64,000 nucleotides of DNA from Desnuesiella massiliensis (GCF_001403615.1 NZ_LN879455.1:372001-436000), one strand, 5' to 3'. Positions 53,681 to 62,532 are shown, counted from the stretch's first letter. Notes: a model not told the origin generated them from the sequence alone. Numbers and translations are program-made.

Positions 53681-54388
53681 ATGCATAAAAATAACTTTAG
53701 AACAAAATTTATTATTTCTACTATTTTAGCCTTTACTTTAGTACTATCTCAATTGATGTCTTTGAAAACTAGTGCAGTTCAAGGGGGAGAATTCAAGCTT
53801 CCAGAATTGCCTTATAGTTATGATGCCCTTGAGCCCTTCATTGATGCTAGAACCATGCAGATTCATTATGAAAAGCATCATGGAACTTATGTGGATAAAT
53901 TAAACGAAGCTATAAATAAACACCCTGAGCTAAAAGGAAAGACTATTGAAGAGCTACTGATGAATTTAAACACCTTGCCAGAGGATATTAGGGAAACGGT
54001 AAGAAATAATGGTGGAGGACACTATAATCATTCTTTATTTTGGAGAATTATGGGCAAGGATAAGTATGGAATACCAAAAGGAAAACTTAAAGCTGATATT
54101 GATAAAGCCTTTGGTTCCTTTGAAAACTTTAAAAAAGAATTTAAGGAGGCGGCCCTAGGAAGATTCGGCAGCGGATGGGCTTGGCTTATAAAAGATAAGG
54201 ATGGGAAGCTAAAGATAATATCTATGCCTAATCAAGATAGTCCAATAATGGCAGGCATAAAACCTATATTAGGCATTGATGTATGGGAGCATGCTTATTA
54301 TTTAAAATACCAGAATAAAAGAGCAGATTATATAGATGCTTGGTGGAATGTAGTGAATTGGAATGAAGTAGAGAGGGAATATAGATAA
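53681..54388 (+). CDS. sodA: Secreted manganese-type superoxide dismutase
   Basis: 235 residues. A 33-residue signal peptide (KFIISTILAFTLVLSQLMSLKTSA) precedes a full Fe/Mn SOD domain. Metal ligands: His62 (IHYEKHH), His117 (NHSLFW), Asp200 and His204 (DVWEHAYY). NGGGHYNHS, FGSGWAWL and NQDSP favour Mn over Fe. An exported SOD is uncommon in clostridia and would meet external superoxide, perhaps at the spore or wall surface. The ribosome site lies in a 14-bp hairpin. Confidence 0.92.
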   Translation: MHKNNFRTKFIISTILAFTLVLSQLMSLKTSAVQGGEFKLPELPYSYDALEPFIDARTMQIHYEKHHGTYVDKLNEAINKHPELKGKTIEELLMNLNTLPEDIRETVRNNGGGHYNHSLFWRIMGKDKYGIPKGKLKADIDKAFGSFENFKKEFKEAALGRFGSGWAWLIKDKDGKLKIISMPNQDSPIMAGIKPILGIDVWEHAYYLKYQNKRADYIDAWWNVVNWNEVEREYR

Positions 54389-54413
54389 AAAGCGACTTAG
54401 GTCGCTTTTTTAA
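54387..54413 (+). terminator. Terminator of the sod gene
   Basis: AAAAAGCGAC pairs with GTCGCTTTTTT around TTAG. The same hairpin type follows the ZIP gene at 62533. Confidence 0.8.
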
Positions 54414-54424
54414 TGCACAATTCA

Positions 54425-55902
54425 GTGCGTCCAGCTAAGCTGAACCATGCTAACTGGTGAAAGTCCAGTCAAGGTAATTGCCAAGAAGCCTAGTAGCCAA
54501 TCACCATGCGTAGTAGAAATACTGGGTATGAAGCGTGAGGGTGAAGTACCTGAGAAGGTGCGAGCGAAAATACAGGTCGTAACATAAAGTGAATTTTGCC
54601 GTATCGTAAGCATAGACTGCGAAAGTAGACAAAGAGGAAGTCGAGCCTAGTGCATTGGGGCGAAGACCACGGAAGATGGGAAGAACTTGGATAACACCAT
54701 CAAAGAATCCTTCGGTATAGGGAAAACGACATGTATTTAAAGTATGGTTTGGAACTGGAGAGGCCTTCCTCTGCACGGCGAAAGCCGTAAAATGAAAACA
54801 TATAAGTTAAAAGCGAAATTGTTATTCAGCAGAGAAGGAGTCGGAGGAGTTCATAGTACCAAAGATTATGCAGACAACAAAACTGCATATAGGGAAGGAA
54901 CTCTGCTTCATTCAAGTTTTCAAAGGAGGTAAGAGTGAGTGAATGCGAAAGCTAACAACACCATAGACAAAGCTCGAAAACTTCAGAGGAAACTATATCT
55001 AAGTGCCAAGACTAATAAGAGACGAAAGTTTCATGCTCTATATGACAAAGTATATAGAGAAGATATCTTAATGAAAGCATGGAAACAAGTAAAAGCCAAT
55101 AAGGGAATTGGAGGAATAGATGAAATCTATATTGATGATGTTGTAGAATATGGAGAGAGCAAGCTTCTCAAAGAAATACAGCAAGAATTAATAGAAAATC
55201 ATTATAATCCTAAGCCAGTTAAAAGAGTATATATACCCAAGAAAGATGGAAAGAAAAGACCATTAGGAATACCGATAATAAAGGATAGAATAGTACAAAC
55301 AGCTACTAAAATAATTATCGAGCCTATATTTGAAGCAGATTTTAAGGAATATTCCTATGGTTTCAGACCTAAAAGAGAAAACAAGATTTGTGAATATGTG
55401 GGACGGTAAAGAAGGATTTGACTTTCTAGGATTTCATCATAGACGTAGCCAAATAGAAAGCAGGAAAGGACAAAGATATAACACCACAATACAAATACCC
55501 TGTAAAAAGGCAATGGACAATATGAAGAAGAAAGTGAAAGAGGTTTTAGGAAACAGAGCAAATCTAAAGAAAGAAATGTATGAATTAGTCAAAATAATAA
55601 ATAGGAAAATAGTAGGACTTAGAAACTACTATAAATTAAAATACTCAAACAAACAGCTGAGTAAAATAGACTGGTATATCATACAAAGATTTACCATTTG
55701 GTATAATAGCAAGAAACAAAACAGACCTCGACATAGATGGATTAAAGAGGTAGTAAATAAACTCAAAGAAATGGGACTAAAGAAACTAGCTTATTAAAGT
55801 CGTAATGCCTTAGAAAGAAGAATGTCGGAAAGCCGTGTGCGGGAAAATCGCACGCACGGTTTGATGAGGAGAAGGTGGCGATTAGCCACCGACTTACTCT
55901 AC
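54425..55902 (+). mobile_element. Group II intron with internally deleted maturase, inserted in a C-family repeat
   Basis: 5' end GTGCGTCCAGCTAAGC matches the bacterial group II intron consensus GTGYG. The 3' end has domain V (AGCCGTGTGCGGGAAAATCGCACGCACGG, about 55831-55861) and a domain VI hairpin ending CTCTAC at 55902. Flanks CACAATTCA and CAATGCACA join to give CACAATTCACAATGCACA, exactly the sequence at 42711-42728, fixing the ends to the base. Total 1478 bases, shorter than full-length introns because the maturase gene is deleted in the middle. Confidence 0.9.
54939..55797 (+). pseudogene. Group II intron reverse transcriptase/maturase (core deleted)
   Basis: Start GTG 54939. Residues 1-146 are the N-terminal RT region up to motif 2 (HYNPKPVKRVYIPKKDGKKRPLGIPIIKDRIVQTATKIIIEPIFEADF, YSYGFRPKR). 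At about 55372 the sequence jumps to the end of the RT domain in another frame (EKTRFVNMWDGKEGFDFLGFHHR) and continues through domain X to LKKLAY. Motifs 3-6 including the YADD catalytic site are absent. GAAAACA/AAAGAG microhomology marks the joint. Cannot encode an active reverse transcriptase; domain X alone might still aid folding. Confidence 0.9.
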
Positions 55903-56155
55903 CAATGCACAGTGCACAATGGGGAGGATTTTTCGACCTTACTCTATGAAAAATCTTTAATTATAATTTTTAGTGGCTTTGCCACTCTAAAAAAGTTGTG
56001 GCTAATCATTAGCCACGCTTTACAAACTCCTAATTTTTTTCGTAGCATTAGCGGAGAAAAAATTTCCTTCATTGTGAATTGTGAACTGTGCATTAAAAAA
56101 AGGCTAGAGAATAGCCTTTTAATAAAAATTGCATCGCAATTTTTATTTAGAGTGT
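55903..56155. repeat. C-family repeat, right part (left part is 54413-54424)
   Basis: Continues the element split by the intron: CAATGCACAGTGCACAAT, a GTTGTGGCTAATCATTAGCCAC hairpin, TTCATTGTGAATTGTGAACT, and a final AATAAAAATTGCATCGCAAT hairpin that ends seven bases before the stop of the minus-strand TudS-like gene. Confidence 0.6.
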
Positions 56156-56161
56156 CGTGGT

Positions 56162-56644
56162 CTATTTTAATAATTTCAGAACTTGCTGTTCAAAATCTAT
56201 ATAATTACTATCCTCACTATAGTCTGTAGGTACTTCTAAATAATCTATAAAAATCTCTTCTTTTTCTAACAGTTTAAAAATCTCTTCCATAAATATTCCA
56301 CGGTTGCCTGTAATACTGCAAGTAGGGCTTTCATTGATGCCTATAATTCCCTTGATTTCATATCCTGCAGATATGTATTTTTTTATATCCTCTATAATTG
56401 GTATAAATAAGTTCTTGCACAATTCTCTGTATTCTTTTGTATCGTACTCTTCTTTGGACATAGGAACTCTCGTTGGTCCTAAAAATTTGAATTCGGGACA
56501 GGGAAGTTGAAGCACACCTACACCCATATCTAAGAATATTTTTGCTATAGGAAAGGGACCTTTTGCTCTAGCTAATGGAGCTACTACACTATTTTGGTTA
56601 AGTATGCAGTGACTTACTATTATAAGCTTTTTATTTCTATCCAT
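56162..56644 (-). CDS. TudS-related (CD3072-like) putative desulfidase
   Basis: 160 residues. Resembles the DUF523/TudS group, whose members use three Cys to bind a [4Fe-4S] cluster and remove sulfur from thiouracil: Cys near residue 12 (VSHCILNQN), LPCPE and ESPTCSITG. SHCILNQNSVVAPLARAKGP is the strongest motif. Divergent from an ECF S component, an association also seen in C. difficile CD3072/CD3073. AGAGGTATCAG precedes ATG. Activity inferred from family. Confidence 0.75.
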   Translation of the reverse strand: MDRNKKLIIVSHCILNQNSVVAPLARAKGPFPIAKIFLDMGVGVLQLPCPEFKFLGPTRVPMSKEEYDTKEYRELCKNLFIPIIEDIKKYISAGYEIKGIIGINESPTCSITGNRGIFMEEIFKLLEKEEIFIDYLEVPTDYSEDSNYIDFEQQVLKLLK

Positions 56645-56823
56645 TCTGATACCTCTGATTCATATATTATTAAATTTAGATTATACCATGAAAATTTAGA
56701 AACTTTTTAATTATTGATAAATTCTATGGTTGGTTACGACTGTATTATGAAAAAGTATTGGAGTTTCTAATGAGACAACAATATAATCTTATTGGAAAAT
56801 AATATTAAAGGTAGGTGAAAGAA

Positions 56824-57390
56824 ATGAGAAATAATAAGGTTAGAATCATGGTATTATGCTCAGTAGCTATAGCATTAAATATAGTGCTAGGTATAATTAC
56901 TAGCAGTTTAAAATTGCCATTATATTTAGATACTATAGGAACAATATTTATAGCAGTTTATTATGGTCCTTGGTATGGTGCCGCAGTAGGAGGGCTTACA
57001 AATTTAATTACCGGAATTATTTTTAATCCTAAAGATATACCATTTTTGATTGTAAGCGTAGTAGTAGCCTTAGTTGTGGGATTCATAAGCAGAAAATTTA
57101 GCTTTAATTTTGTTACAGCCATCATAACTGGATTGATATTAAGTGTAGTGGCTCCGTTGATTGGAACGCCTATTGGAATTTGGGTATACGGAGGATTAAC
57201 AGGTACAGGTCTTGATTTCTTATTCCTATGGCTGCAAAAGAGTGGAAGTAATATTTTTGCAGCATCCTTCCAAACTAAAGTTGTCAGTAATCTTTTGGAT
57301 AAGATTGGTTCTTGTTTAATAGTATTTCTATTGATACAAGCATTGCCTGCTGCTTTTAGGCCTGAGAGGGAAATTAGCAGGGGAATGTAG
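56824..57390 (+). CDS. ECF transporter S component (CD3073-like)
   Basis: 188 residues, six helices. VLCSVAIALNIVLGIITSSLKLPLYLDTIGTIFIAVYYGPWYGAAVGGLTNLITGII is the substrate-binding fold of ECF S components (small-molecule-vitamin or nucleobase uptake using a shared EcfAAT module). A GTG at 56815 is possible; ATG 56824 follows AGGTAGGTG better. Divergent from the TudS-like gene, suggesting a thiolated base or vitamin precursor as ligand; inference only. No EcfA/T genes nearby. Confidence 0.82.
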   Translation: MRNNKVRIMVLCSVAIALNIVLGIITSSLKLPLYLDTIGTIFIAVYYGPWYGAAVGGLTNLITGIIFNPKDIPFLIVSVVVALVVGFISRKFSFNFVTAIITGLILSVVAPLIGTPIGIWVYGGLTGTGLDFLFLWLQKSGSNIFAASFQTKVVSNLLDKIGSCLIVFLLIQALPAAFRPEREISRGM

Positions 57391-57410
57391 AGAAATTAAA
57401 GAGTAATTGA

Positions 57411-57441
57411 GGACATCTAGTTAAATCTAGGTGTTTTTAAT
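57411..57441 (+). terminator. Terminator after the ECF S component gene
   Basis: ACATCTAG pairs with CTAGGTGT around TTAAAT, followed by TTTTTAATT. Confidence 0.7.
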
Positions 57442-57566
57442 TATTACAGAATAAACTATCCTTAATTTATTACATAAATAAAACTTAAATAAATAGAATA
57501 AAACCAATTATTATTTCTAAAACTATATGGAGAGTTTAAAATTAAAATCATAAGGAGTGACTTATA

Positions 57567-58238
57567 ATGTTTAAGCACGAAAAAAATTTACTGCATGAAG
57601 TAAAAATTGATAAGGTTAATCCTCAGTATGCAGTACTAATGCAAGAGCAGCTTGGTGGAGGTAATGGTGAATTAAAAGCAGCATTACAGTATTTATCTCA
57701 AAGTTTTAGAATTAATAATCAAGAAATTAAGGATTTATTCTTAGATATTGCTGCAGAAGAGTTAAGTCATATGGAAATGGTGGCACAGACTATAAATTTA
57801 TTAAATGGACATAATGTAGATTATCAAACTGTAGGTACTGGAGAAATTGAAACTCATGTTTTATCAGGTTTATCACCTGTGTTAACAAATTCTTCTGGGG
57901 CTCCTTGGTCAGCAAATTATGTAACCGTAACAGGGGATTTAGTGGCTGATCTACTTTCGAATATAGCCTCAGAACAAAGAGCAAAGGTGGTATATGAATA
58001 TCTATATCGTCAAATTAATGATAAGTATGTAAAACAAACTATTGATTTTTTATTAAACCGTGAAGAAGCTCATAATGCATTGTTTAGAGAAGCATTAAAT
58101 AAAGTTAAAGACACTGGATCTAATAGAGATTTTGGGGTAACAGAAGATTCTAAGCTTTACTTTGATTTATCTACACCAGGAAGATTTTTTGAAAATCCTA
58201 ACCCCACAGCGCCATCCTTTACTAATCCTAGACAATAA
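57567..58238 (+). CDS. Manganese catalase family protein (CotJC-like)
   Basis: 223 residues. Ferritin-like dimanganese site: Glu35 (GELKAALQYLSQSF), Glu65 and His68 (AAEELSHMEMV), Glu about 137 (SEQRAKVVYEYL) and His about 170 (REEAHNALF). Splits H2O2 without haem; CotJC-type members sit in the spore coat. AAGGAGTGACTTATA precedes ATG. Neighbours include another spore/wall-type gene on the opposite strand. Confidence 0.9.
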   Translation: MFKHEKNLLHEVKIDKVNPQYAVLMQEQLGGGNGELKAALQYLSQSFRINNQEIKDLFLDIAAEELSHMEMVAQTINLLNGHNVDYQTVGTGEIETHVLSGLSPVLTNSSGAPWSANYVTVTGDLVADLLSNIASEQRAKVVYEYLYRQINDKYVKQTIDFLLNREEAHNALFREALNKVKDTGSNRDFGVTEDSKLYFDLSTPGRFFENPNPTAPSFTNPRQ

Positions 58239-58289
58239 AAGCTTTAGCTAATAATGCAAATTTTATTAATTAAAAATAAGTCTACTAAG

Positions 58290-58331
58290 CAAATAAGTCC
58301 TTCCAAGTTATCTTGGAAGGACTTATCTTAT
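58290..58331. terminator. Bidirectional terminator between Mn catalase and DUF2935 genes
   Basis: AAGTCCTTCCAAG pairs perfectly with CTTGGAAGGACTT around TTAT. Confidence 0.78.
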
Positions 58332-59251
58332 ACTTTTAAAGCACAAAGAATTCTTAAATAGTAGTTTGCTTCTCTAGTTACATGGTCTGCTAATAGGGCG
58401 GGCATAATAGCTTTTATTTTACAGTGTAACAAGCCTTCCGTTCCTTGCCTTTTAAAGTTTCTCAATTCTGTCACAAGCTTATAACTATCATCAGTTACGG
58501 ACTTGACATTACTTGGATTATTAACAAGTGCCTTTGTTTTTTCCTCAAGTTTCTCAAATTCTTCTGCAAATTCATTGGCCTTTCTAAATAGCTTAGTTTC
58601 AGATGGATCTAAATATCCCCTTATGAACTTAGAATGTTCTTCCATTATATCATTCCAAAAAATTTCCTCTTCTATAAGCTCTTTTAGTGTTACATCTTTA
58701 TCTCGTTTAGCTTGAAGCTTACTAAGGGTATTTATATAAGCACGGGCCTCTCTTATGACATGATCAAGGTTTAATGGGTAAGTATAGCTGAAGGCTTTAC
58801 AGGATAGAATTTGATTAAGAATATTGGTTTGAAATCTTATAGCTGAGTTTCCCACTTTAATTATGTCCTGATTAAGGGCTGATACTCGATTAACTATGCT
58901 TTCTTTGGTAGGATAATTTTTTCTATAACCTAAGTTCATCTCTCTAACTGTTAAAGTAGTATCGATAGGAATACCTGTTAAGGTTTGGGCTGCCTGTTCA
59001 GCTGGAAGAGTAAATTCAGTAACTAGCTCGGAGGAATTTTTTACTTCCTCGCTTATGTTGCCTTGGGACAAGGATATTGCTCTAGAAAGCAATGCCTCTA
59101 AGGTTCTGTTCATTGAAATAAACTGCATGGAAATATGAACATCCTTAGGTGGTAATGAAGCTGCTGCAAAGATAGCATGTTCCTTTAATATCCTTAAGAA
59201 AAATAAATTTAGCTCTAAGGAGAGCTTTACATATTGTTCGCTTCCTGCCAT
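58328..59251 (-). CDS. DUF2935 protein (tandem four-helix E-H domains)
   Basis: 307 residues, all helical. Two repeats, each with an E...EH motif (ELNLFFLRILKEHAIFAAASL near 14; EEEIFWNDIMEEHSKFIRGYL near 197) and a later REMNLGYR/REARAYI motif, the pattern of DUF2935. The paired Glu/His suggest metal binding. GAGAGGTAATC precedes ATG 59251. Found mostly in Clostridia; function not established. Confidence 0.85.
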   Translation of the reverse strand: MAGSEQYVKLSLELNLFFLRILKEHAIFAAASLPPKDVHISMQFISMNRTLEALLSRAISLSQGNISEEVKNSSELVTEFTLPAEQAAQTLTGIPIDTTLTVREMNLGYRKNYPTKESIVNRVSALNQDIIKVGNSAIRFQTNILNQILSCKAFSYTYPLNLDHVIREARAYINTLSKLQAKRDKDVTLKELIEEEIFWNDIMEEHSKFIRGYLDPSETKLFRKANEFAEEFEKLEEKTKALVNNPSNVKSVTDDSYKLVTELRNFKRQGTEGLLHCKIKAIMPALLADHVTREANYYLRILCALKV

Positions 59252-59444
59252 GATTACCTCTCTTATATAATATATTGCAATAATTATAATATGATATTTT
59301 AATATCTTTGTTACTACATTTTAATATTTTTATAATTTATAATAATAATTCAATTTTTATAGTAGAGTTTTATACTTATTATTTTAACATTTTCAACTCT
59401 TGAACATATAATTAAAATAGATAGTGTTTATAGGAGGAATAAGT

Positions 59445-60344
59445 TTGATTCTTTGCTATCCATATTTCGGTTATAAAACAAAATGCGAGGAAGTTCCAAT
59501 GACCTTTCCACCTCAGCATCAACCTATGCAGCCTGGATTTGAAACCCTTATGCATCCAAGACCCATATTTGATAACCCTGACTATACTGGAAGCGGCAAA
59601 TTAAAAAATAAGGTAGCTTTGATTACTGGTGGAGATAGTGGAATTGGAAGAGCTGTATCTTTAGTCTTTGCTAAAGAAGGAGCAAATATTGTTATTGTTT
59701 ACTTTAATGAACATGAGGATGCAAGAGAAACAAAATCCCTAGTAGAGGCTCAAGGAAGAAAGTGTATTATAATTTCTGGTGATTTGAGGCAAGAGAGCTT
59801 CTGTAAGAGGATAGTTAAGGAAACTATTTCCGCATTTGGACATTTAGATGTGCTAGTTAATAATGCAGGAGTGCAGTTCCCTCAGAATAGTCTTGAAGAT
59901 ATTACTTCAGAACAATTAGAGGATACCTTCCGTACAAATATCTTTCCGCTATTCTATGTTACTAAAGCGGCTTTACCATATCTTAAATGTGGTAGTACAA
60001 TCATAAACACAGCCTCTGTCACAGCTTATAGAGGAAATAAGTATCTTATTGATTATTCATCTACAAAGGGAGCTATTGTTAGTTTTACACGTTCATTGGC
60101 GATTTCTCTTGTATCAAAAGGAATAAGAGTTAATGGTGTTGCTCCTGGTCCTATTTGGACACCACTACAACCTGCCAGCTATCCAGCAGAATATATAACA
60201 ACTTTTGGATTGGATACTCCTATGAAAAGAGCTGGTCAGCCTGTAGAGCTCGGACCTACTTATGTGTATTTAGCTTCTGAGGACTCTAGTTATGTTACTG
60301 GGCAAATACTTCATGTAAATGGTGGTAGTTATGTAGGCTCTTAA
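59445..60344 (+). CDS. Short-chain dehydrogenase/reductase (YdaD/YhxC-like)
   Basis: About 299 residues. NAD(P) motif ALITGGDSGIGRAV, NNAGVQ, catalytic Ser (TASVTAYRG), YSSTKGA (Tyr-x-x-x-Lys) and C-terminal VTGQILHVNGG. The N-terminal extension QHQPMQPGFETLMHPRPIFDN is typical of the general-stress SDR subgroup. A GTG at 59424 lies inside AGGAGGAATAAG; TTG 59445 at seven-base spacing is the likely start. Substrate unknown. Confidence 0.88.
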   Translation: MILCYPYFGYKTKCEEVPMTFPPQHQPMQPGFETLMHPRPIFDNPDYTGSGKLKNKVALITGGDSGIGRAVSLVFAKEGANIVIVYFNEHEDARETKSLVEAQGRKCIIISGDLRQESFCKRIVKETISAFGHLDVLVNNAGVQFPQNSLEDITSEQLEDTFRTNIFPLFYVTKAALPYLKCGSTIINTASVTAYRGNKYLIDYSSTKGAIVSFTRSLAISLVSKGIRVNGVAPGPIWTPLQPASYPAEYITTFGLDTPMKRAGQPVELGPTYVYLASEDSSYVTGQILHVNGGSYVGS

Positions 60345-60398
60345 TCTTTTTTCTTTAATTTCATGTTATGTAAGTATAGTTCTTTTAAGGAGAGTTAA

Positions 60399-60911
60399 AT
60401 GAGCAAATATTTAAGAAGTAATGCGGTGGCTTATGCTAAAACCTTTGCTTTAAAGCCTAATCCTGCTTATAGGTATTTTCCTCTCATAGGAGATTCTAGT
60501 GGAGACTGTGCTAATTTTCTGTCACAGTGTTTATATGCAGGAGGGGCTCCTATGACCTATGACCCTAAGCATCCTTGGTGGTATAATAATAAAAATACCT
60601 CTAATGTAATGGATGATACTTGGTCCATACCTTGGACTGTGGCAAACTCCTTATATTACTATTTAAAGATTAATCAAAGCGTCAATTACTTTGGAGCAAA
60701 AGGAGTGGAGGTTTTTAATAAAAAAGAGTTAGAGCTTGGAGACTTCATATTTTTTGAGGGGAGCAGCGGAACTATATTTCATTCTGCTATTATAACTTCC
60801 TTTAGTAGAGGAGAACCTCTAGTAAGTCAGCATTCCTACGAAGCTCTAAACATTCCATATACAAGTTCCTGGCCAGCTAAAAGGCATCATTTTATAAAGA
60901 TTACAATCTAG
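60399..60911 (+). CDS. Amidase-domain (PF12671) protein
   Basis: 170 residues. Cys near residue 38 in SSGDCANFLSQCLYAGG and His in GTIFHSAIITSF form the NlpC/P60-like active site of the putative amidase domain; WWYNN and SWPAKRHHFIKI are family signatures. No signal peptide, which is odd for a wall hydrolase; it may act in the mother cell. TTAAGGAGAGTTAA precedes ATG. Confidence 0.85.
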   Translation: MSKYLRSNAVAYAKTFALKPNPAYRYFPLIGDSSGDCANFLSQCLYAGGAPMTYDPKHPWWYNNKNTSNVMDDTWSIPWTVANSLYYYLKINQSVNYFGAKGVEVFNKKELELGDFIFFEGSSGTIFHSAIITSFSRGEPLVSQHSYEALNIPYTSSWPAKRHHFIKITI

Positions 60912-60919
60912 GCATATGT

Positions 60920-60966
60920 AAAAAATCACAGCAGCAAAAGCTTAATTTTTACTGCTGTGATTTATA
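60920..60966. terminator. Terminator between amidase-domain and MORN genes
   Basis: AAATCACAGCAG pairs with CTGCTGTGATTT around a 17-base loop; T-rich on the right. Confidence 0.7.
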
Positions 60967-60988
60967 GTTGAAATTGTTTCCCTATAAT

Positions 60989-61528
60989 TTATTCCATTCT
61001 GTCATCATTTTCATACTGACCAATGAATATCTCTCCATTTTCATGTATATACATACCATGACCGTGTCTCTGGTCTTTTATCCACTGACCTATATATTTA
61101 TCTCCATAGCTAAGGTGCTGAATGCCTTCTCCATGGCGTTGGTCCTCATACCAATCCCCTATGTATTTATCACCATCGCACCAAGTATATATTCCATGAC
61201 CAGTCTTTAGATCATTCTCCCAGTGTCCTACATAGCTATCTCCATCGGGCCAGGTGTATATGCCATAACCATGCTTTAAATCGTTTTTCCAACTTCCTAT
61301 GTATTTTTCACCAGAAGCCCAAGTCAAAGTACCTTCACCGTGCATCATATTGTCCTTCCAATAGCCTGAATATACAGTTCCATTAGTATATGTAAAAGTG
61401 CCATAGCCATGCATCTTTCCATCCTTTCTTTCACCTTCATAGGTTCCAGTATGCACATGCTCTTCCTTCTTTTTTAGCTCTAAAGATTGAAGATTGTTGT
61501 TTAGTTTTTTTATTTTAATATTTTTCAT
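60989..61528 (-). CDS. MORN-repeat protein
   Basis: 179 residues. After a basic 35-residue leader come six full 23-residue MORN repeats and a partial seventh, each YxGxWxNDxxHGxGxxTWxxGD (first YEGERKDGKMHGYG, last FIGQYENDD). MORN repeats bind membranes or other proteins as scaffolds. No signal peptide or catalytic domain. GGAGGAAAGG precedes ATG 61528 (TTG 61546 lies inside it). Confidence 0.87.
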   Translation of the reverse strand: MKNIKIKKLNNNLQSLELKKKEEHVHTGTYEGERKDGKMHGYGTFTYTNGTVYSGYWKDNMMHGEGTLTWASGEKYIGSWKNDLKHGYGIYTWPDGDSYVGHWENDLKTGHGIYTWCDGDKYIGDWYEDQRHGEGIQHLSYGDKYIGQWIKDQRHGHGMYIHENGEIFIGQYENDDRME

Positions 61529-61646
61529 AAAAAGCCTTTCCTCCAATTAAAAATGTTAACATATTATATCATTAAATAGTAAGATATATCAACGAATTAA
61601 AAATCGCTAGGACTATAAAGGAAAATATGCTATAATTAAAATTAAT

Positions 61647-61661
61647 AGATAATGATTATTA
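61647..61661 (+). promoter_or_regulatory. Fur/Zur-like box upstream of the ZIP gene
   Basis: AGATAATGATTATTA matches the 7-1-7 Fur consensus TGATAATNATTATCA at 12 of 14 defined positions and sits just after a TATAAT -10 box (61631), where binding would repress. Confidence 0.5.
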
Positions 61662-61691
61662 ATTGATTGAGTGATAATATGGAGGGAATTT

Positions 61692-62504
61692 ATGTTTGAT
61701 TGGTTTGTGAATTTAAGTCCCATAATGCAGGCTTTATTAGCCACCTTATTTACCTGGGGAGTTACAGCTTTAGGATCAGCCCTAGTATTTTTATTTAAAA
61801 ATTTGAATAGAAAGATTCTTGATTCAATGCTAGGTTTTGCAGCGGGGGTTATGATTGCAGCTAGCTTTTGGTCATTACTGTCTCCAGCTATTGAAATGAG
61901 CGAAGCAGCCGGAAAGTCAGCTTGGATACCAGCTGCTCTAGGCTTCTTAGGTGGAGGAGTATTTTTATTCTTAGTAGATAAATTTTTACCACATCTCCAT
62001 TTGGGCTTGGAGAAAAGTGAAGCAGAGGGAGTAAAAACAAGCTGGCAGAGGAGTATATTATTGGTGTTAGCTATAACTCTTCATAATATACCAGAAGGTC
62101 TAGCGGTAGGGGTAGCCTTTGGGGCTGTAGCGTCTAACTTGCCTTCCGCATCCTTAGCAGGAGCCATTGCATTGGCCATAGGTATAGGACTTCAAAATTT
62201 TCCAGAGGGAGCAGCAGTATCTATTCCTCTAAGAAGAGAAGGCTTTTCAAGGTTAAAGAGCTTTATGTATGGTCAGGCCTCTGGAATTGTGGAGCCTATT
62301 GCGGGTGTAATAGGAGCTTTAGCAGTAATATATGTTCAATCAATGTTGCCCTATGCCCTTAGTTTTGCAGCAGGTGCTATGATATATGTTGTAGTAGAGG
62401 AGCTTATACCGGAGTCACAACAGGGAGGAAATACAGATCTAGCTACTTTAGCTACTATGCTTGGTTTTACTGTAATGATGATTTTGGATGTGGCCTTAGG
62501 ATAA
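61692..62504 (+). CDS. ZIP family metal transporter
   Basis: 270 residues, eight helices. Metal-path motifs LAITLHNIPEGLAVG (helix 4) and GIGLQNFPEGAAVS (helix 5); TM2-3 loop FLPHLHLGL has a short His segment. Imports zinc or related divalent metals; the Fur/Zur-like box upstream fits metal control. An ATG at 61671 is in frame but 61692 has TATGGAGGGAATTT. Confidence 0.88.
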   Translation: MFDWFVNLSPIMQALLATLFTWGVTALGSALVFLFKNLNRKILDSMLGFAAGVMIAASFWSLLSPAIEMSEAAGKSAWIPAALGFLGGGVFLFLVDKFLPHLHLGLEKSEAEGVKTSWQRSILLVLAITLHNIPEGLAVGVAFGAVASNLPSASLAGAIALAIGIGLQNFPEGAAVSIPLRREGFSRLKSFMYGQASGIVEPIAGVIGALAVIYVQSMLPYALSFAAGAMIYVVVEELIPESQQGGNTDLATLATMLGFTVMMILDVALG

Positions 62505-62532
62505 GAGTATTGTAATTAAATAAAACATATAA

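Noticed and set aside
54501..54932. Several 60-90 codon frames between sod and the maturase
   Set aside because: They fall inside the structured 5' half (domains I-III) of the group II intron and differ between strands without ribosome sites.
54939..55797. Reverse transcriptase as a defence system (DRT, retron or Abi type)
   Set aside because: Group II domain V/VI, GTGCG 5' end and domain X show a group II intron maturase; the catalytic site is deleted.
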